A stretch of 64,000 nt of DNA from Alistipes sp. GTDB taxonomy: Bacteria > Bacteroidota > Bacteroidia > Bacteroidales > Rikenellaceae. The position numbers were made by a program, and so were the translations under genes. The stretch covers positions 1 to 64,000 of the forward strand of contig JAGBAX010000027.1 of assembly GCA_017938765.1 (NCBI GenBank), written 5' to 3'. This document shows positions 18,079 through 26,262 of this stretch, one piece after another. Within the stretch, counting starts at the first letter, position 1. Every line of letters starts with the position of its first letter. The notes under the pieces were generated by a model that made no database searches, was not told where the DNA came from, and saw nothing but the letters and a program-made list of their open reading frames with translations.

Positions 18079-19371
18079 ATGATTGAGAGATACAGCCGCG
18101 AGGTTATGCGTAATGTATGGACCGAGCAGAATAAGTTTAATGCCTATCTAAAGGTTGAAATTCTTGCATCAGAGGCTTGGAGTACGCTTGGAGTAGTGCC
18201 AAAAGAGGATGTTGCAAAACTCTGGGAGAAGGCCTCTTTCTCTATTGACCGCATCAAGGAGATTGAAGAGCAGACCCGCCACGATGTTGTAGCCTTTACC
18301 CGTGCCGTTTCAGAGACACTGGGCGAGGAGCGTAAGTGGGTACACTATGGTCTTACATCTACCGATGTTGTTGATACAGCAAATGGATACCTCCTCAAGC
18401 AGGCAAATGAGATTCTTGAGAAGGATATCATTGATTTCCTTGAGGTGCTAAAGCGTCGTGCATACGAATTTAAGAACACCCCTTGCATCGGTCGTACACA
18501 CGGCATTCACGCAGATATCACCTGCTTTGGCCTTAAGTGGGCGCTGTGGTATGAGGAGATGAGCCGCAACCTTGAGCGTTTCCGCACTGCTGCTCGCGGT
18601 GTTGAGGTTGGTAAGATGAGCGGTGCTGTGGGTAACTTCGCCAATATCCCACCTGTAATTCAGGACTATGTATGCGAGAAGCTCGGTATTGATAGCGCAA
18701 ATATCTCTACACAGGTTATCCAGCGCGACCGCCACGCATACTATATCGCAACTCTCGCCGTTATTGCATCAACCCTTGAGCAGATGGCTATGGAGGTGCG
18801 CAACCTTCAGCGTACAGAGGTACACGAGGTTGAGGAGCCTTTTGGCAAGGGTCAGAAGGGTTCAAGTGCTATGCCACACAAGCGTAACCCAATTAGTAGC
18901 GAGAATATCTGCGGCTGCGCTCGCGTGATGCGCGGATATATGGCTACCGCTTGCGAGAATGTGGCTCTGTGGCACGAGCGCGATATCTCACACTCTGCTA
19001 CCGAGCGCATTATCCTGCCAGATGCAACAGAGCTTCTTGACTATATGCTCTGCCGCTTCAAGGGTATTCTGGATAACCTCGTAGTCTTTGAGGATGTGAT
19101 GATGGAGAATATATACCGCACTCGCAAGGTTATCTTCGCACAGAGAGTTATGAACGCCCTGATTGATAAGGGTCTTTCTCGCGAGGAGGCCTACGACACC
19201 GTACAGCCTGTAGCTATGCGTGCAATGGCAGAGCGTGCTGACTATCAGGAGCTTCTCGCTCAGAATGAGAAGGTCTCTTCACTGCTCACCCGTGAGGAGC
19301 TTGACTCTTGCTTCACTCTTGAGTACTACTTAAAGAATGTAGATTTTATCTTCGGAAAGGTATTTAGATAA
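18079..19371 (+). CDS. purB: adenylosuccinate lyase
   Basis: Fumarase-superfamily lyase acting twice in purine synthesis: SAICAR to AICAR, and adenylosuccinate to AMP. The 430-residue product has [21 protein letters not shown] with the catalytic His, and the superfamily signature [11 protein letters not shown] with the flexible-loop Ser. Last gene of the operon, followed by a strong terminator 18 bases after the stop. No purA or purC occurs in the window; SAICAR synthetase must be elsewhere. Confidence 0.97.
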   Translation: MIERYSREVMRNVWTEQNKFNAYLKVEILASEAWSTLGVVPKEDVAKLWEKASFSIDRIKEIEEQTRHDVVAFTRAVSETLGEERKWVHYGLTSTDVVDTANGYLLKQANEILEKDIIDFLEVLKRRAYEFKNTPCIGRTHGIHADITCFGLKWALWYEEMSRNLERFRTAARGVEVGKMSGAVGNFANIPPVIQDYVCEKLGIDSANISTQVIQRDRHAYYIATLAVIASTLEQMAMEVRNLQRTEVHEVEEPFGKGQKGSSAMPHKRNPISSENICGCARVMRGYMATACENVALWHERDISHSATERIILPDATELLDYMLCRFKGILDNLVVFEDVMMENIYRTRKVIFAQRVMNALIDKGLSREEAYDTVQPVAMRAMAERADYQELLAQNEKVSSLLTREELDSCFTLEYYLKNVDFIFGKVFR

Positions 19372-19388
19372 ACCAAAGTGATATAATA

Positions 19389-19420
19389 CAGACCAGCCCG
19401 CAATTTAGCGGGCTGGTCTG
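19389..19420 (+). terminator. terminator of the purine operon
   Basis: Perfect 13-bp GC-rich hairpin (19389-19401 with 19408-19420, loop AATTTA) followed by TCTTGT, 18 bases past the purB stop. Confidence 0.85.
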
Positions 19421-19459
19421 TCTTGTATATGTGATGTTGCACTAATAAAATATATTTGC

Positions 19460-19467
19460 TAACTTTG
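19460..19467 (+). promoter_or_regulatory. -7 box TAACTTTG for TlpA-like gene
   Basis: TAACTTTG, 29 bases before ATG 19497, with a GTTG about 20 bases further upstream in the -33 place. Confidence 0.55.
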
Positions 19468-19496
19468 TATAACTACAAAAATGAAATCTATATAAG

Positions 19497-20666
19497 ATGA
19501 AAAGATTGCTACCATTACTTATTGTTATTTGTGCCGCTATAGGTTGTGCGCCAAAGCATAATCTTGAGATCAGATTAAAAGGTTTTCACAACGATACTCT
19601 GATTTTGGGTGTAATGCCATTGTCGGATTATATAGTAAATAACTATGATAATATGCAGACACAAACCCTTGTGGCTCAAGATGGAGTTATAAAGACAAAT
19701 ATTCCGACAGATGATTCTGCCAAATATTTTCAGCTTATAGCAACTCAATTATCTGTGCGTGAGGGTAGAATGTCTCTTCCGACACCTGCTGGTATAATCA
19801 GAAATTTTATTACTTCCAATGACAAAATCAGAATGGAGGTAACACCATTTGACAAGCATATTGAGGTTGCAGTAAAGCGCGGCTCGCGAGCCAATAGAGA
19901 TATTGCAGATGTGAGAAATCAATATCGCAAACTTGCAGCTGACTATTTTGCATTGCTTATAGGAGATAAGGGACAGCAGTTAAGCAGGGTAGAACGTGGA
20001 GTGGCTATACAGAATAGTCTAAATGCTATGGATAACGCGTTAATAGAGAGTATCAAAAGCAATCCGGATAGAGTCTCTTCGCTATTCCTTTTATTCAACC
20101 TAACACTTTTGCCAGACGATATTGTTAAATATATAGAACATCTAAAACCTACACTTTTATCTCACGAATGGGAGGATGTCAATGCTCTCTATGAAAAGAC
20201 AAAACAGATGTATGCGGTGCGATGTAAAGCAAAAAGAATGATAGATGAAAATGGAGCGGCTTTTGACTTCACAAGCAAAGATATTAACGGCAATGAGTTT
20301 ACGCTTTCATCGCTTCGTGGTAAGTGGGTTGTCTTGGATTTTTGGGGTAGCTGGTGCGGTCCTTGTATGCGCGGTGTTCCAAAGATGAAGAGATATTATA
20401 AACGTTATCGTAGTAATATGGAGATTGTCGGCATAGCTTGCAATGACAAACAGGAGCAGTGGCGTAAGGCCATAGAGAAAAACGAGATGAGTTGGACAAA
20501 TATCTTTCATCCCGATGATACTCTACCTGCCAATAGCATTATGATGAACTATGCCGTCACTAATTTCCCAACAAAAGTTATCATCACGCCAGAAGGACGC
20601 CTGCACAAAGTGTTTGTCGGCGAGACTGAAGATTTCTACACAGAGATAGATGCTATAATGAAATAA
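19497..20666 (+). CDS. TlpA-like thiol-disulfide lipoprotein
   Basis: The 389-residue product has a lipoprotein signal (lipobox AIGC, Cys17) and a C-terminal thioredoxin/AhpC-TSA domain from about residue 255, with the redox motif WCGPC in FWGSWCGPCMRG. The N-terminal 250 residues include a DUF4369-like stretch (LEIRLKGFHNDTLILG), common in Bacteroidota TlpA homologues, then helical sequence. It probably reduces or isomerises periplasmic disulfides or serves cytochrome maturation; the substrate is unknown. It is monocistronic, with its own -7 box and a repeat-type terminator directly after the stop. Confidence 0.88.
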   Translation: MKRLLPLLIVICAAIGCAPKHNLEIRLKGFHNDTLILGVMPLSDYIVNNYDNMQTQTLVAQDGVIKTNIPTDDSAKYFQLIATQLSVREGRMSLPTPAGIIRNFITSNDKIRMEVTPFDKHIEVAVKRGSRANRDIADVRNQYRKLAADYFALLIGDKGQQLSRVERGVAIQNSLNAMDNALIESIKSNPDRVSSLFLLFNLTLLPDDIVKYIEHLKPTLLSHEWEDVNALYEKTKQMYAVRCKAKRMIDENGAAFDFTSKDINGNEFTLSSLRGKWVVLDFWGSWCGPCMRGVPKMKRYYKRYRSNMEIVGIACNDKQEQWRKAIEKNEMSWTNIFHPDDTLPANSIMMNYAVTNFPTKVIITPEGRLHKVFVGETEDFYTEIDAIMK

Positions 20667-20775
20667 GGTAATGATGCCAAAAGTGGCGCTTTTTAGAGAG
20701 TAAATAAAGGGTGAGAAACGCAGTATTTCTCACCCTACTTTTTTGTTGCTTTACCCTAATTACTTTGCAGAAAAA
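20667..20775 (+). repeat. 110-bp extragenic repeat, copy 2 (inverted to copy 1)
   Basis: Reverse complement of 31-140 with few mismatches, starting at the base after the stop codon of the TlpA-like gene. It contains the same perfect hairpin (20709-20718 with 20726-20735) followed by a T-rich tract on the plus strand, so it can serve as that gene's terminator. Confidence 0.8.
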
Positions 20776-20794
20776 AACGCGAGTAACTAATAGC

Positions 20795-20819
20795 AAAAAA
20801 GCACCCAATTGGGTGCTTT
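20795..20819 (-). terminator. terminator of the rhodanese gene
   Basis: Palindrome 20798-20819 (arms around GCACCCAATTGGGTGC) with TTTTTT following on the minus strand, 30 bases past the rhodanese stop. Confidence 0.75.
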
Positions 20820-20849
20820 ATTTATTGCTTGTCGCAGTAATGTATTTGT

Positions 20850-21224
20850 CTACTGTTCTATTTCGCCTTTCCACGAGATAATGCCCTCTGAAAGTTCTGT
20901 AACATCATAACCACATCCTACCATTATATCAGCAGCCTCCTTGCTACGACGACCCCCACGACAATATACTGCAATAGGGCGTGATTTGTCAAGTTCATTG
21001 ACTTTAGCTCTGAAATTATCATCATCAATATTGATATTTACAGCACCTGGAATATGCCCAGCATTGAACTCCTCAGGGGTGCGCGAATCAATAAGTTGCA
21101 CCTGCTCGTCGGCAATAAACTCCGCAAAACTATCGGCATCTACCGAATTATAACCCTTATTGCTATTTGCGCCACAGCTAACTAATATTGTAGCAGCAAA
21201 CAATACATATAACACCTTTCTCAT
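20850..21224 (-). CDS. rhodanese-domain lipoprotein
   Basis: Single rhodanese domain of 124 residues with lipoprotein signal (lipobox LVSC, Cys17). The active loop is CRGGRRS, with the Cys nucleophile that carries persulfide, preceded by the CH2A-type motif DSRTPEEFNAGHIPGA. Likely a periplasmic sulfurtransferase or sulfide-handling protein; the substrate cannot be read from sequence. It is transcribed convergently with the TlpA-like redox gene, so a shared thiol-related role is possible, but they are separate transcripts. Confidence 0.88.
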   Translation of the reverse strand: MRKVLYVLFAATILVSCGANSNKGYNSVDADSFAEFIADEQVQLIDSRTPEEFNAGHIPGAVNINIDDDNFRAKVNELDKSRPIAVYCRGGRRSKEAADIMVGCGYDVTELSEGIISWKGEIEQ

Positions 21225-21256
21225 AGTCTATCTTTTTAATAGTTTTAACTTCTTTA

Positions 21257-21264
21257 CAAAGGTA
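21257..21264 (-). promoter_or_regulatory. -7 box TACCTTTG for rhodanese gene
   Basis: TACCTTTG on the minus strand, 32 bases before ATG 21224. The rest of 21265-21406 is A/T-rich with nothing else seen. Confidence 0.55.
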
Positions 21265-21406
21265 GCTAATAAATTATAATATTGCAAATATTATAAGACA
21301 AAACTATATTGGAATATTTTATGCGGTTATAGTTGAAATTTATATCTTAAATTTACCCTATTTTCCCACGAAGTTTAATTTTGTAGTGAAAAAGTAATTG
21401 TACAAC

Positions 21407-22066
21407 TCAATTTTTATCTTCATTTTGCATTGTATTGAGTTGCTCAATACTTATTTCAGGGTTGTATTTTGCATCTATACCTGTAGTTTTGGTTAGAAGT
21501 TCGAGATAATCCGCCATAGAAGACAAACCAACAGAGGCGCGTAAAGAGTCGAGCAAGTTAGGATTTTCTACAGGGTAGACATAGAGCTGCGTATTATTAT
21601 TTATCCCAAACTGAACTGTCTGACTACCATAGCGTTGCGGACGATTGTTTTTCATCGCTACACGGTCATACAATACAGCATATTCATCTTTGCCAATCAA
21701 ACCATCTTGCGACCATTTTTCCATTAAGGGTAAGTATTGTTCCTGTTTTTCGAGAGATGCATGATCTATAACAATCCAGATGGTTTTATATGATTGAGGT
21801 GTAAGATTTAAGCCCAAACCCTTGTTCATTATGCTATCTACGATAGACATATTCTTTGCATCTATAAGATTAACAGCCTCGCTTGTGGCTATTAACGAAT
21901 CAACAAGTTCAGTGCGACCATCCACTGTAACGGCTTTTGTGAGTTCTATCATTTGCTGGCGTATGCTTTGGTCTCTATCCCACACCTCCGCCAAAATGGC
22001 ATCTGTCGATTTATTTGAGTTGCAGGCTGCCAAAAAAGTCAATAATATGATAACTACACCCCTCAT
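21407..22066 (-). CDS. DUF6624-like lipoprotein
   Basis: The 219-residue product has a lipoprotein signal (lipobox LAAC, Cys15) and a body resembling the DUF6624 family: charged helical start, a central WIVIDHA followed by QEQYLPLMEKW, then the YAVLYDRVAMKNNRPQRYGSQ block. Function of the family is unknown. It stands alone between the rhodanese gene and the pyrimidine operon; no clear -7 box was found. The assignment rests on recalled motif pattern. Confidence 0.7.
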   Translation of the reverse strand: MRGVVIILLTFLAACNSNKSTDAILAEVWDRDQSIRQQMIELTKAVTVDGRTELVDSLIATSEAVNLIDAKNMSIVDSIMNKGLGLNLTPQSYKTIWIVIDHASLEKQEQYLPLMEKWSQDGLIGKDEYAVLYDRVAMKNNRPQRYGSQTVQFGINNNTQLYVYPVENPNLLDSLRASVGLSSMADYLELLTKTTGIDAKYNPEISIEQLNTMQNEDKN

Positions 22067-22105
22067 AATACCTTACAATTCATGTTTATATGTAAAATAA
22101 AACAC

Positions 22106-22135
22106 CTACGCTACTTACTATTGTAAGCAGCGTAG
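22106..22135 (-). terminator. terminator of the pyrimidine operon
   Basis: 13-bp hairpin with one mismatch (22106-22118 with 22123-22135) followed by GTGTTTTATTTT on the minus strand, 19 bases past the pyrB stop. Confidence 0.75.
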
Positions 22136-22154
22136 ATTTTCAATTGCATAGTTG

Positions 22155-23225
22155 TTACTCTGCCTTTGTGTCGCAGTAGTAGCAGCGGTGAACGCCGTTG
22201 TCGGCGGTGTAGAAGTAGCGCTCCATAGGCTCATTGTTTGTGATGCACTTATGGTTAGGGCAGCGCAGACCATCTATCTCGCCCTTCTCGTGGCGCTCTA
22301 CCATTTGCTCGCCCTTCCAGCGCATAAGCGAGAGGATAAGTGCCATACGGACAAACTTACCATTCTCAACCTGACGGAAATATGCTGCGCGAGGGTCGGC
22401 ATCAACCTCGCGGGTAATCTCATTCACGCGTGGCAGTGGGTGGAGAACAGCCATACGCTCCTTGGCCAGCTTCATACGCTCGGCATCCAGAACAAAGCAG
22501 TTCTTAACTCTCTCATACTCAGCCTCGTCAGTAAAACGCTCCTTCTGTACGCGGGTCATATAGAGGATGTCAAGGCTTCCCATAACCTCCTCAATGCTGT
22601 TAGCCTCTGTATACTCAATGCCGAACTTATCGCAGATATCGGTCTTGATATAGTCTGGCAGGCGAAGCTCCTCTGGGGAGATAAGCACAATCTTAATGCC
22701 TGTATAGCGTACAAGCGCCTTAATGAGCGAGTGAACAGTTCTGCCGTACTTCAAATCGCCGCAGAAGCCGATAGTGATGTTATCTACATGTCCCAACTCG
22801 CGAGTGATAGTGAGCAAATCGGTAAGCGTCTGGGTAGGGTGGGAGTGGCTGCCGTCACCAGCGTTGATAATTGGCACAGTAGATACTGCCGAAGCGGCAA
22901 GCTGTGCACCCTCAATATGGTGGCGCATAGCGATAATATCTGCAAAGCAACCTACAACGCGCACAGTATCCTCTACTGTCTCGCCCTTGCTTACAGAGGA
23001 GGATGCTGCATCTGAAAATCCCAAAACATTGCCTCCAAGCTCCATCATCGCAGCTGTAAAGCTGAGTCGGGTGCGGGTGCTTGGCTCATAGAAGAGTGTT
23101 GCGAGCTTCTTGCCCTTCATCTTCTCGCTATAGGCCTCGCGGTTTGCGATAATGTCTAACGCAAGAGCAACAATGTCGTCAGTCTCCTTGCGAGACAGGT
23201 CTGTAGGGTCAATTAGGTGCCTCAT
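22155..23225 (-). CDS. pyrB: aspartate carbamoyltransferase with PyrI-like zinc tail
   Basis: Joins carbamoyl phosphate and aspartate. The catalytic chain (about residues 1-305) has the carbamoyl phosphate loop FYEPSTRTRLSF, GDGSHSHPTQTL and the C-terminal HPLPRVNEI. After it comes a tail of about 40 residues with C322, C327, C348 and C351 (CPNHKC and CYYC), the same CX4C...CX2C layout and flanking residues (ITNNEP like ISHAEP) as the zinc domain of E. coli PyrI. The nucleotide-binding allosteric domain of PyrI is absent and no pyrI follows. The tail probably stabilises trimers or higher assemblies without CTP/ATP control. The frame is open to 23342, but ATG 23225 fits the family and lies 25 bases after pyrE. 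Last gene of the UMP operon. Confidence 0.95.
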   Translation of the reverse strand: MRHLIDPTDLSRKETDDIVALALDIIANREAYSEKMKGKKLATLFYEPSTRTRLSFTAAMMELGGNVLGFSDAASSSVSKGETVEDTVRVVGCFADIIAMRHHIEGAQLAASAVSTVPIINAGDGSHSHPTQTLTDLLTITRELGHVDNITIGFCGDLKYGRTVHSLIKALVRYTGIKIVLISPEELRLPDYIKTDICDKFGIEYTEANSIEEVMGSLDILYMTRVQKERFTDEAEYERVKNCFVLDAERMKLAKERMAVLHPLPRVNEITREVDADPRAAYFRQVENGKFVRMALILSLMRWKGEQMVERHEKGEIDGLRCPNHKCITNNEPMERYFYTADNGVHRCYYCDTKAE

Positions 23226-23250
23226 AGGGGTAGTGTGTTTAGATGTTACT

Positions 23251-23880
23251 TTACTTAATCCAACTTTCATCTGATGGGTTGTCGCGGAAAGCAAGGATTC
23301 TATCCTTCCACTCAGGTGCGATATAACCCTCCTCGACTGCAACCTCTACAAGAGAGTCCAGGTTTGATAGTGAGTAGTTTACAGTATTTGCTGCTGCGAT
23401 ACGCTCAACACCACGCTTCATACCGTAGGTAAAGATGCTCACGATACCAAGTACCTCGGCACCAGCCTCGCGCAGAGCCTCCACAACCTCAATGCAGCTG
23501 CCGCCAGTAGAGATTAGGTCCTCAACAACAACAACCTTTGTACCTGGCTCAAGTTTGCCCTCAATGCGGTTTGCTCTGCCGTGATCCTTTGCACCACTGC
23601 GAACATAGCCCATAGGCATATCAAGAATTGTCGCTACGATTGCTGCGTGAGCGATACCTGCAGTAGATGTACCCATAAGGCACTCGCACTCTGGGAAGTG
23701 CTTACGAACAAGCTCTGCTAGACCCGCCTCAACCTTCTCGCGTGCTGATGGAGCGGTGAGAATAAGGCGGTTGTCACAATATATAGGGCTCTTAATACCA
23801 CTAGCCCATGTAAATGGCTGCTCTGGGCGAAGGAATACCGCGCTGATACTGAGCAACTCTTTTGCAATAATTTTCTCCAT
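23251..23880 (-). CDS. pyrE: orotate phosphoribosyltransferase
   Basis: Makes OMP from orotate and PRPP. 209 residues, with [14 protein letters not shown] near the N-terminus and the PRPP-binding loop [13 protein letters not shown]. Length is typical. It is placed between pyrF and pyrB with 18- and 25-base gaps in one operon. Confidence 0.97.
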   Translation of the reverse strand: MEKIIAKELLSISAVFLRPEQPFTWASGIKSPIYCDNRLILTAPSAREKVEAGLAELVRKHFPECECLMGTSTAGIAHAAIVATILDMPMGYVRSGAKDHGRANRIEGKLEPGTKVVVVEDLISTGGSCIEVVEALREAGAEVLGIVSIFTYGMKRGVERIAAANTVNYSLSNLDSLVEVAVEEGYIAPEWKDRILAFRDNPSDESWIK

Positions 23881-23898
23881 ATCTGTTCTGTTTTTAGG

Positions 23899-24597
23899 TT
23901 ATTCTCCAATAAACTCTCGGCAGCAACGCTCATAAGCTGCTACAGGATCCTCAGCGGCAGTCACTGGGCGACCTACGACGATAAAGTCAGAGCCTATCTC
24001 ACGAGCGCGAGCAGGGGTGGTAATTCGCACCTGATCGTCGGCCGCAGCATCTGCAAAGCGGATACCTGGAGTTACGGTCATAAACTCAGCACCACAGTGG
24101 TTCTTAACAAGCTCTGCCTCAAGTGGAGAGCAAACAACACCGTCAAGGCCTGCAACCTTTGCATTCTCGGCATACTTGGCAATAGTGTCGTTAATAGTAG
24201 CGCCAATAAGAAGCTCGCGCTGCATACGCTCCTCACTTGTAGATGTAAGCTGTGTTACGGCAATAAGCAGTGGGCGAGTGCCATCTGGGCGTGTAAGACC
24301 CTCAAGGGCTGCGCGCATCATATCTACAGTACCTGCTGCGTGAACGTTGGTCATATCTACATCAAGATGTGACAGCACACTCATAGCCTTGCGAACTGTG
24401 TTTGGAATGTCATGTAGCTTAAGGTCAAGGAAAATCTTGTGACCACGAGCCTTAATCTCGCGAACAATATCTGGGCCACAGGCATAGAAGAGCTCCATAC
24501 CAATCTTTACAAATGGCTTACGACCAGTAAAGCGGTCAAGAAATGCCAATGTCTGCTCTTTGCTTGAAAAATCACAAGCGATAATTACATCTCTCAT
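23899..24597 (-). CDS. pyrF: OMP decarboxylase
   Basis: Last step to UMP. The 232-residue product is the short bacterial form with the catalytic Asp-Lys-Asp array in [12 protein letters not shown], the opening VIIACDF and the closing [16 protein letters not shown] that binds phosphate. It lies 8 bases after pyrD. Confidence 0.97.
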   Translation of the reverse strand: MRDVIIACDFSSKEQTLAFLDRFTGRKPFVKIGMELFYACGPDIVREIKARGHKIFLDLKLHDIPNTVRKAMSVLSHLDVDMTNVHAAGTVDMMRAALEGLTRPDGTRPLLIAVTQLTSTSEERMQRELLIGATINDTIAKYAENAKVAGLDGVVCSPLEAELVKNHCGAEFMTVTPGIRFADAAADDQVRITTPARAREIGSDFIVVGRPVTAAEDPVAAYERCCREFIGE

Positions 24598-24605
24598 ATC
24601 TATTT

Positions 24606-25520
24606 CTATTTAACTATTCCAATAATATCTCTTAGTCGCTCAATGCCGAGTCTCTCCATAACCTTTGGCAGATTCTCAATAATCTGTTTGCAAGCAAATG
24701 GGTTACGCAGATTCTCTGCGCCAACCTGAACAGCACTTGCACCGGCCATCATCATCTCAACTGCATCCTCTGCTGTAGCCACGCCACCGCAGCCAATAAC
24801 AGGAATTTTGCAGGCATTTGCCACCTGATAGACCATTCTTACGGCTACTGGGAAGATTGCGCGACCAGAGAAACCGCCCATCTTATTTGCAATAACTGGG
24901 CGACGACGAGCAATGTCAATTCTCATACCCAGCATAGTGTTTATCAGCGTAAGTCCGTCAGCACCAGCATCTTCACACGCACGAGCGATAGATACAATGT
25001 CTGTCACATTTGGACTGAGCTTGATAAATACAGGCTTTGTAGTAACTGCCTTAACAGCGGCTGTCACTGCAGCAGCACTCTCTGGCGATGTTCCGAAGGC
25101 CATACCGCCATTATGTACATTTGGACAAGAGACGTTGACCTCTATAATCTCAACTTGCTTTTCACTGTCAATTCTACGGCAGCACTCTGTGTACTCATCT
25201 ATGCTAAAGCCACTGATATTGGCAATTATAGGCTTGTGGAAGCGCTTACGAAGCTCTGGAAGCTCGTGATTTATAACTGCATCAATGCCAGGGTTTTGAA
25301 GTCCTACGGAGTTAATCATACCTGCGCTACACTCGGCAATGCGAGGTGTAGGGTTGCCAAAGCGAGAGTCAAGAGTAGTACCCTTAAATGATATTGAGCC
25401 CAGAATGTTAATGTCGTAAACATCAGCCATCTCTGCGCCAAAACCGAATGTTCCACTTGCAGGGATTATAGGATTGTCAAGCTCTACGCCACAAAGCGTT
25501 GTTGATAAATCTCTTACCAT
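24606..25520 (-). CDS. pyrD: dihydroorotate dehydrogenase class 1B, catalytic subunit
   Basis: FMN enzyme that oxidises dihydroorotate. The 304 residues carry the class 1 active-site Cys in [20 protein letters not shown] near the substrate site and [13 protein letters not shown] for FMN. Class 1B is inferred because pyrK lies directly upstream and overlaps by 7 bases: the pair forms the NAD-linked heterotetramer. Confidence 0.97.
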   Translation of the reverse strand: MVRDLSTTLCGVELDNPIIPASGTFGFGAEMADVYDINILGSISFKGTTLDSRFGNPTPRIAECSAGMINSVGLQNPGIDAVINHELPELRKRFHKPIIANISGFSIDEYTECCRRIDSEKQVEIIEVNVSCPNVHNGGMAFGTSPESAAAVTAAVKAVTTKPVFIKLSPNVTDIVSIARACEDAGADGLTLINTMLGMRIDIARRRPVIANKMGGFSGRAIFPVAVRMVYQVANACKIPVIGCGGVATAEDAVEMMMAGASAVQVGAENLRNPFACKQIIENLPKVMERLGIERLRDIIGIVK

Positions 25521-26251
25521 ACTATCTCCTCCTTTTTAAATACAGGACCCTCTTTGCATACGCGCTTTGCTCCCGCAGTAGTCATTATTGAGCAACCCAT
25601 ACAGATTCCAAAGCCGCAACCCATACGCTCCTCAAGGCTAATCTCGCCATCAATATCAAGAGCTGTTGTCAGCGCGCGAAGCATTGGCAGTGGGCCGCAT
25701 GAGTAGAAGTAATCTGCTTTAGCTCCCGACTCCTTAATAGCGTCAGTAACAAATCCCTTAACGCCATAGCTTCCGTCGGCAGTAGCTACAATAACTTTTG
25801 CACCCAAAGCCTCAAACTGCTCGCGGTAGAATATCTCCGCAGCGGTGTTAAAGCCCAGAACGACAGTCACTTGCTTGCCCTTTGCAATAAGGTTGCGCGT
25901 AAGACGGTAGAGCGGTGGAACACCCACGCCACCACCTACAAGTAGTGGGGCATTACACTTCGTCTCATCATTAAAACCGTTACCAAGGCCCGTCAGAGCA
26001 TCTATCTTTGTGCCTTGAGTCAGATGTGCCATCTGCTCTGTACCTTTACCCACAACTTTGTATATAAGGGTCAGCTTACCCTCATCGTAGTTGCATACTG
26101 AAATAGGGCGGCGCAGAAATAGACCCTCCAAGGAGAGCTCAACGAACTGTCCTGGACGGGTTATGGCCGAAGTATCGCCTGCCAGTACCATCTCATATAC
26201 AGAGTCGGTCAGTGCGCGATTGCTTACTATTTCAAAAACGACATGTTTCAT
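25514..26251 (-). CDS. pyrK: dihydroorotate dehydrogenase electron-transfer subunit
   Basis: FAD and [2Fe-2S] subunit that passes electrons from PyrD to NAD. The 245-residue product has the flavin motif RRPISVCNYD, the NAD-binding GGGVGVPPLY, and the C-terminal cluster Cys in GCGFGICMGCSI plus a further CKEGPVF. It overlaps pyrD by 7 bases; carB ends 11 bases upstream of its start. Confidence 0.96.
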   Translation of the reverse strand: MKHVVFEIVSNRALTDSVYEMVLAGDTSAITRPGQFVELSLEGLFLRRPISVCNYDEGKLTLIYKVVGKGTEQMAHLTQGTKIDALTGLGNGFNDETKCNAPLLVGGGVGVPPLYRLTRNLIAKGKQVTVVLGFNTAAEIFYREQFEALGAKVIVATADGSYGVKGFVTDAIKESGAKADYFYSCGPLPMLRALTTALDIDGEISLEERMGCGFGICMGCSIMTTAGAKRVCKEGPVFKKEEIVW

Positions 26252-26262
26252 ACGCGAAGCCT

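Noticed and set aside
23226-23342. Longer PyrB N-terminus
   Set aside because: It lies within the end of pyrE and has no match to PyrB; ATG 23225 fits the family start.
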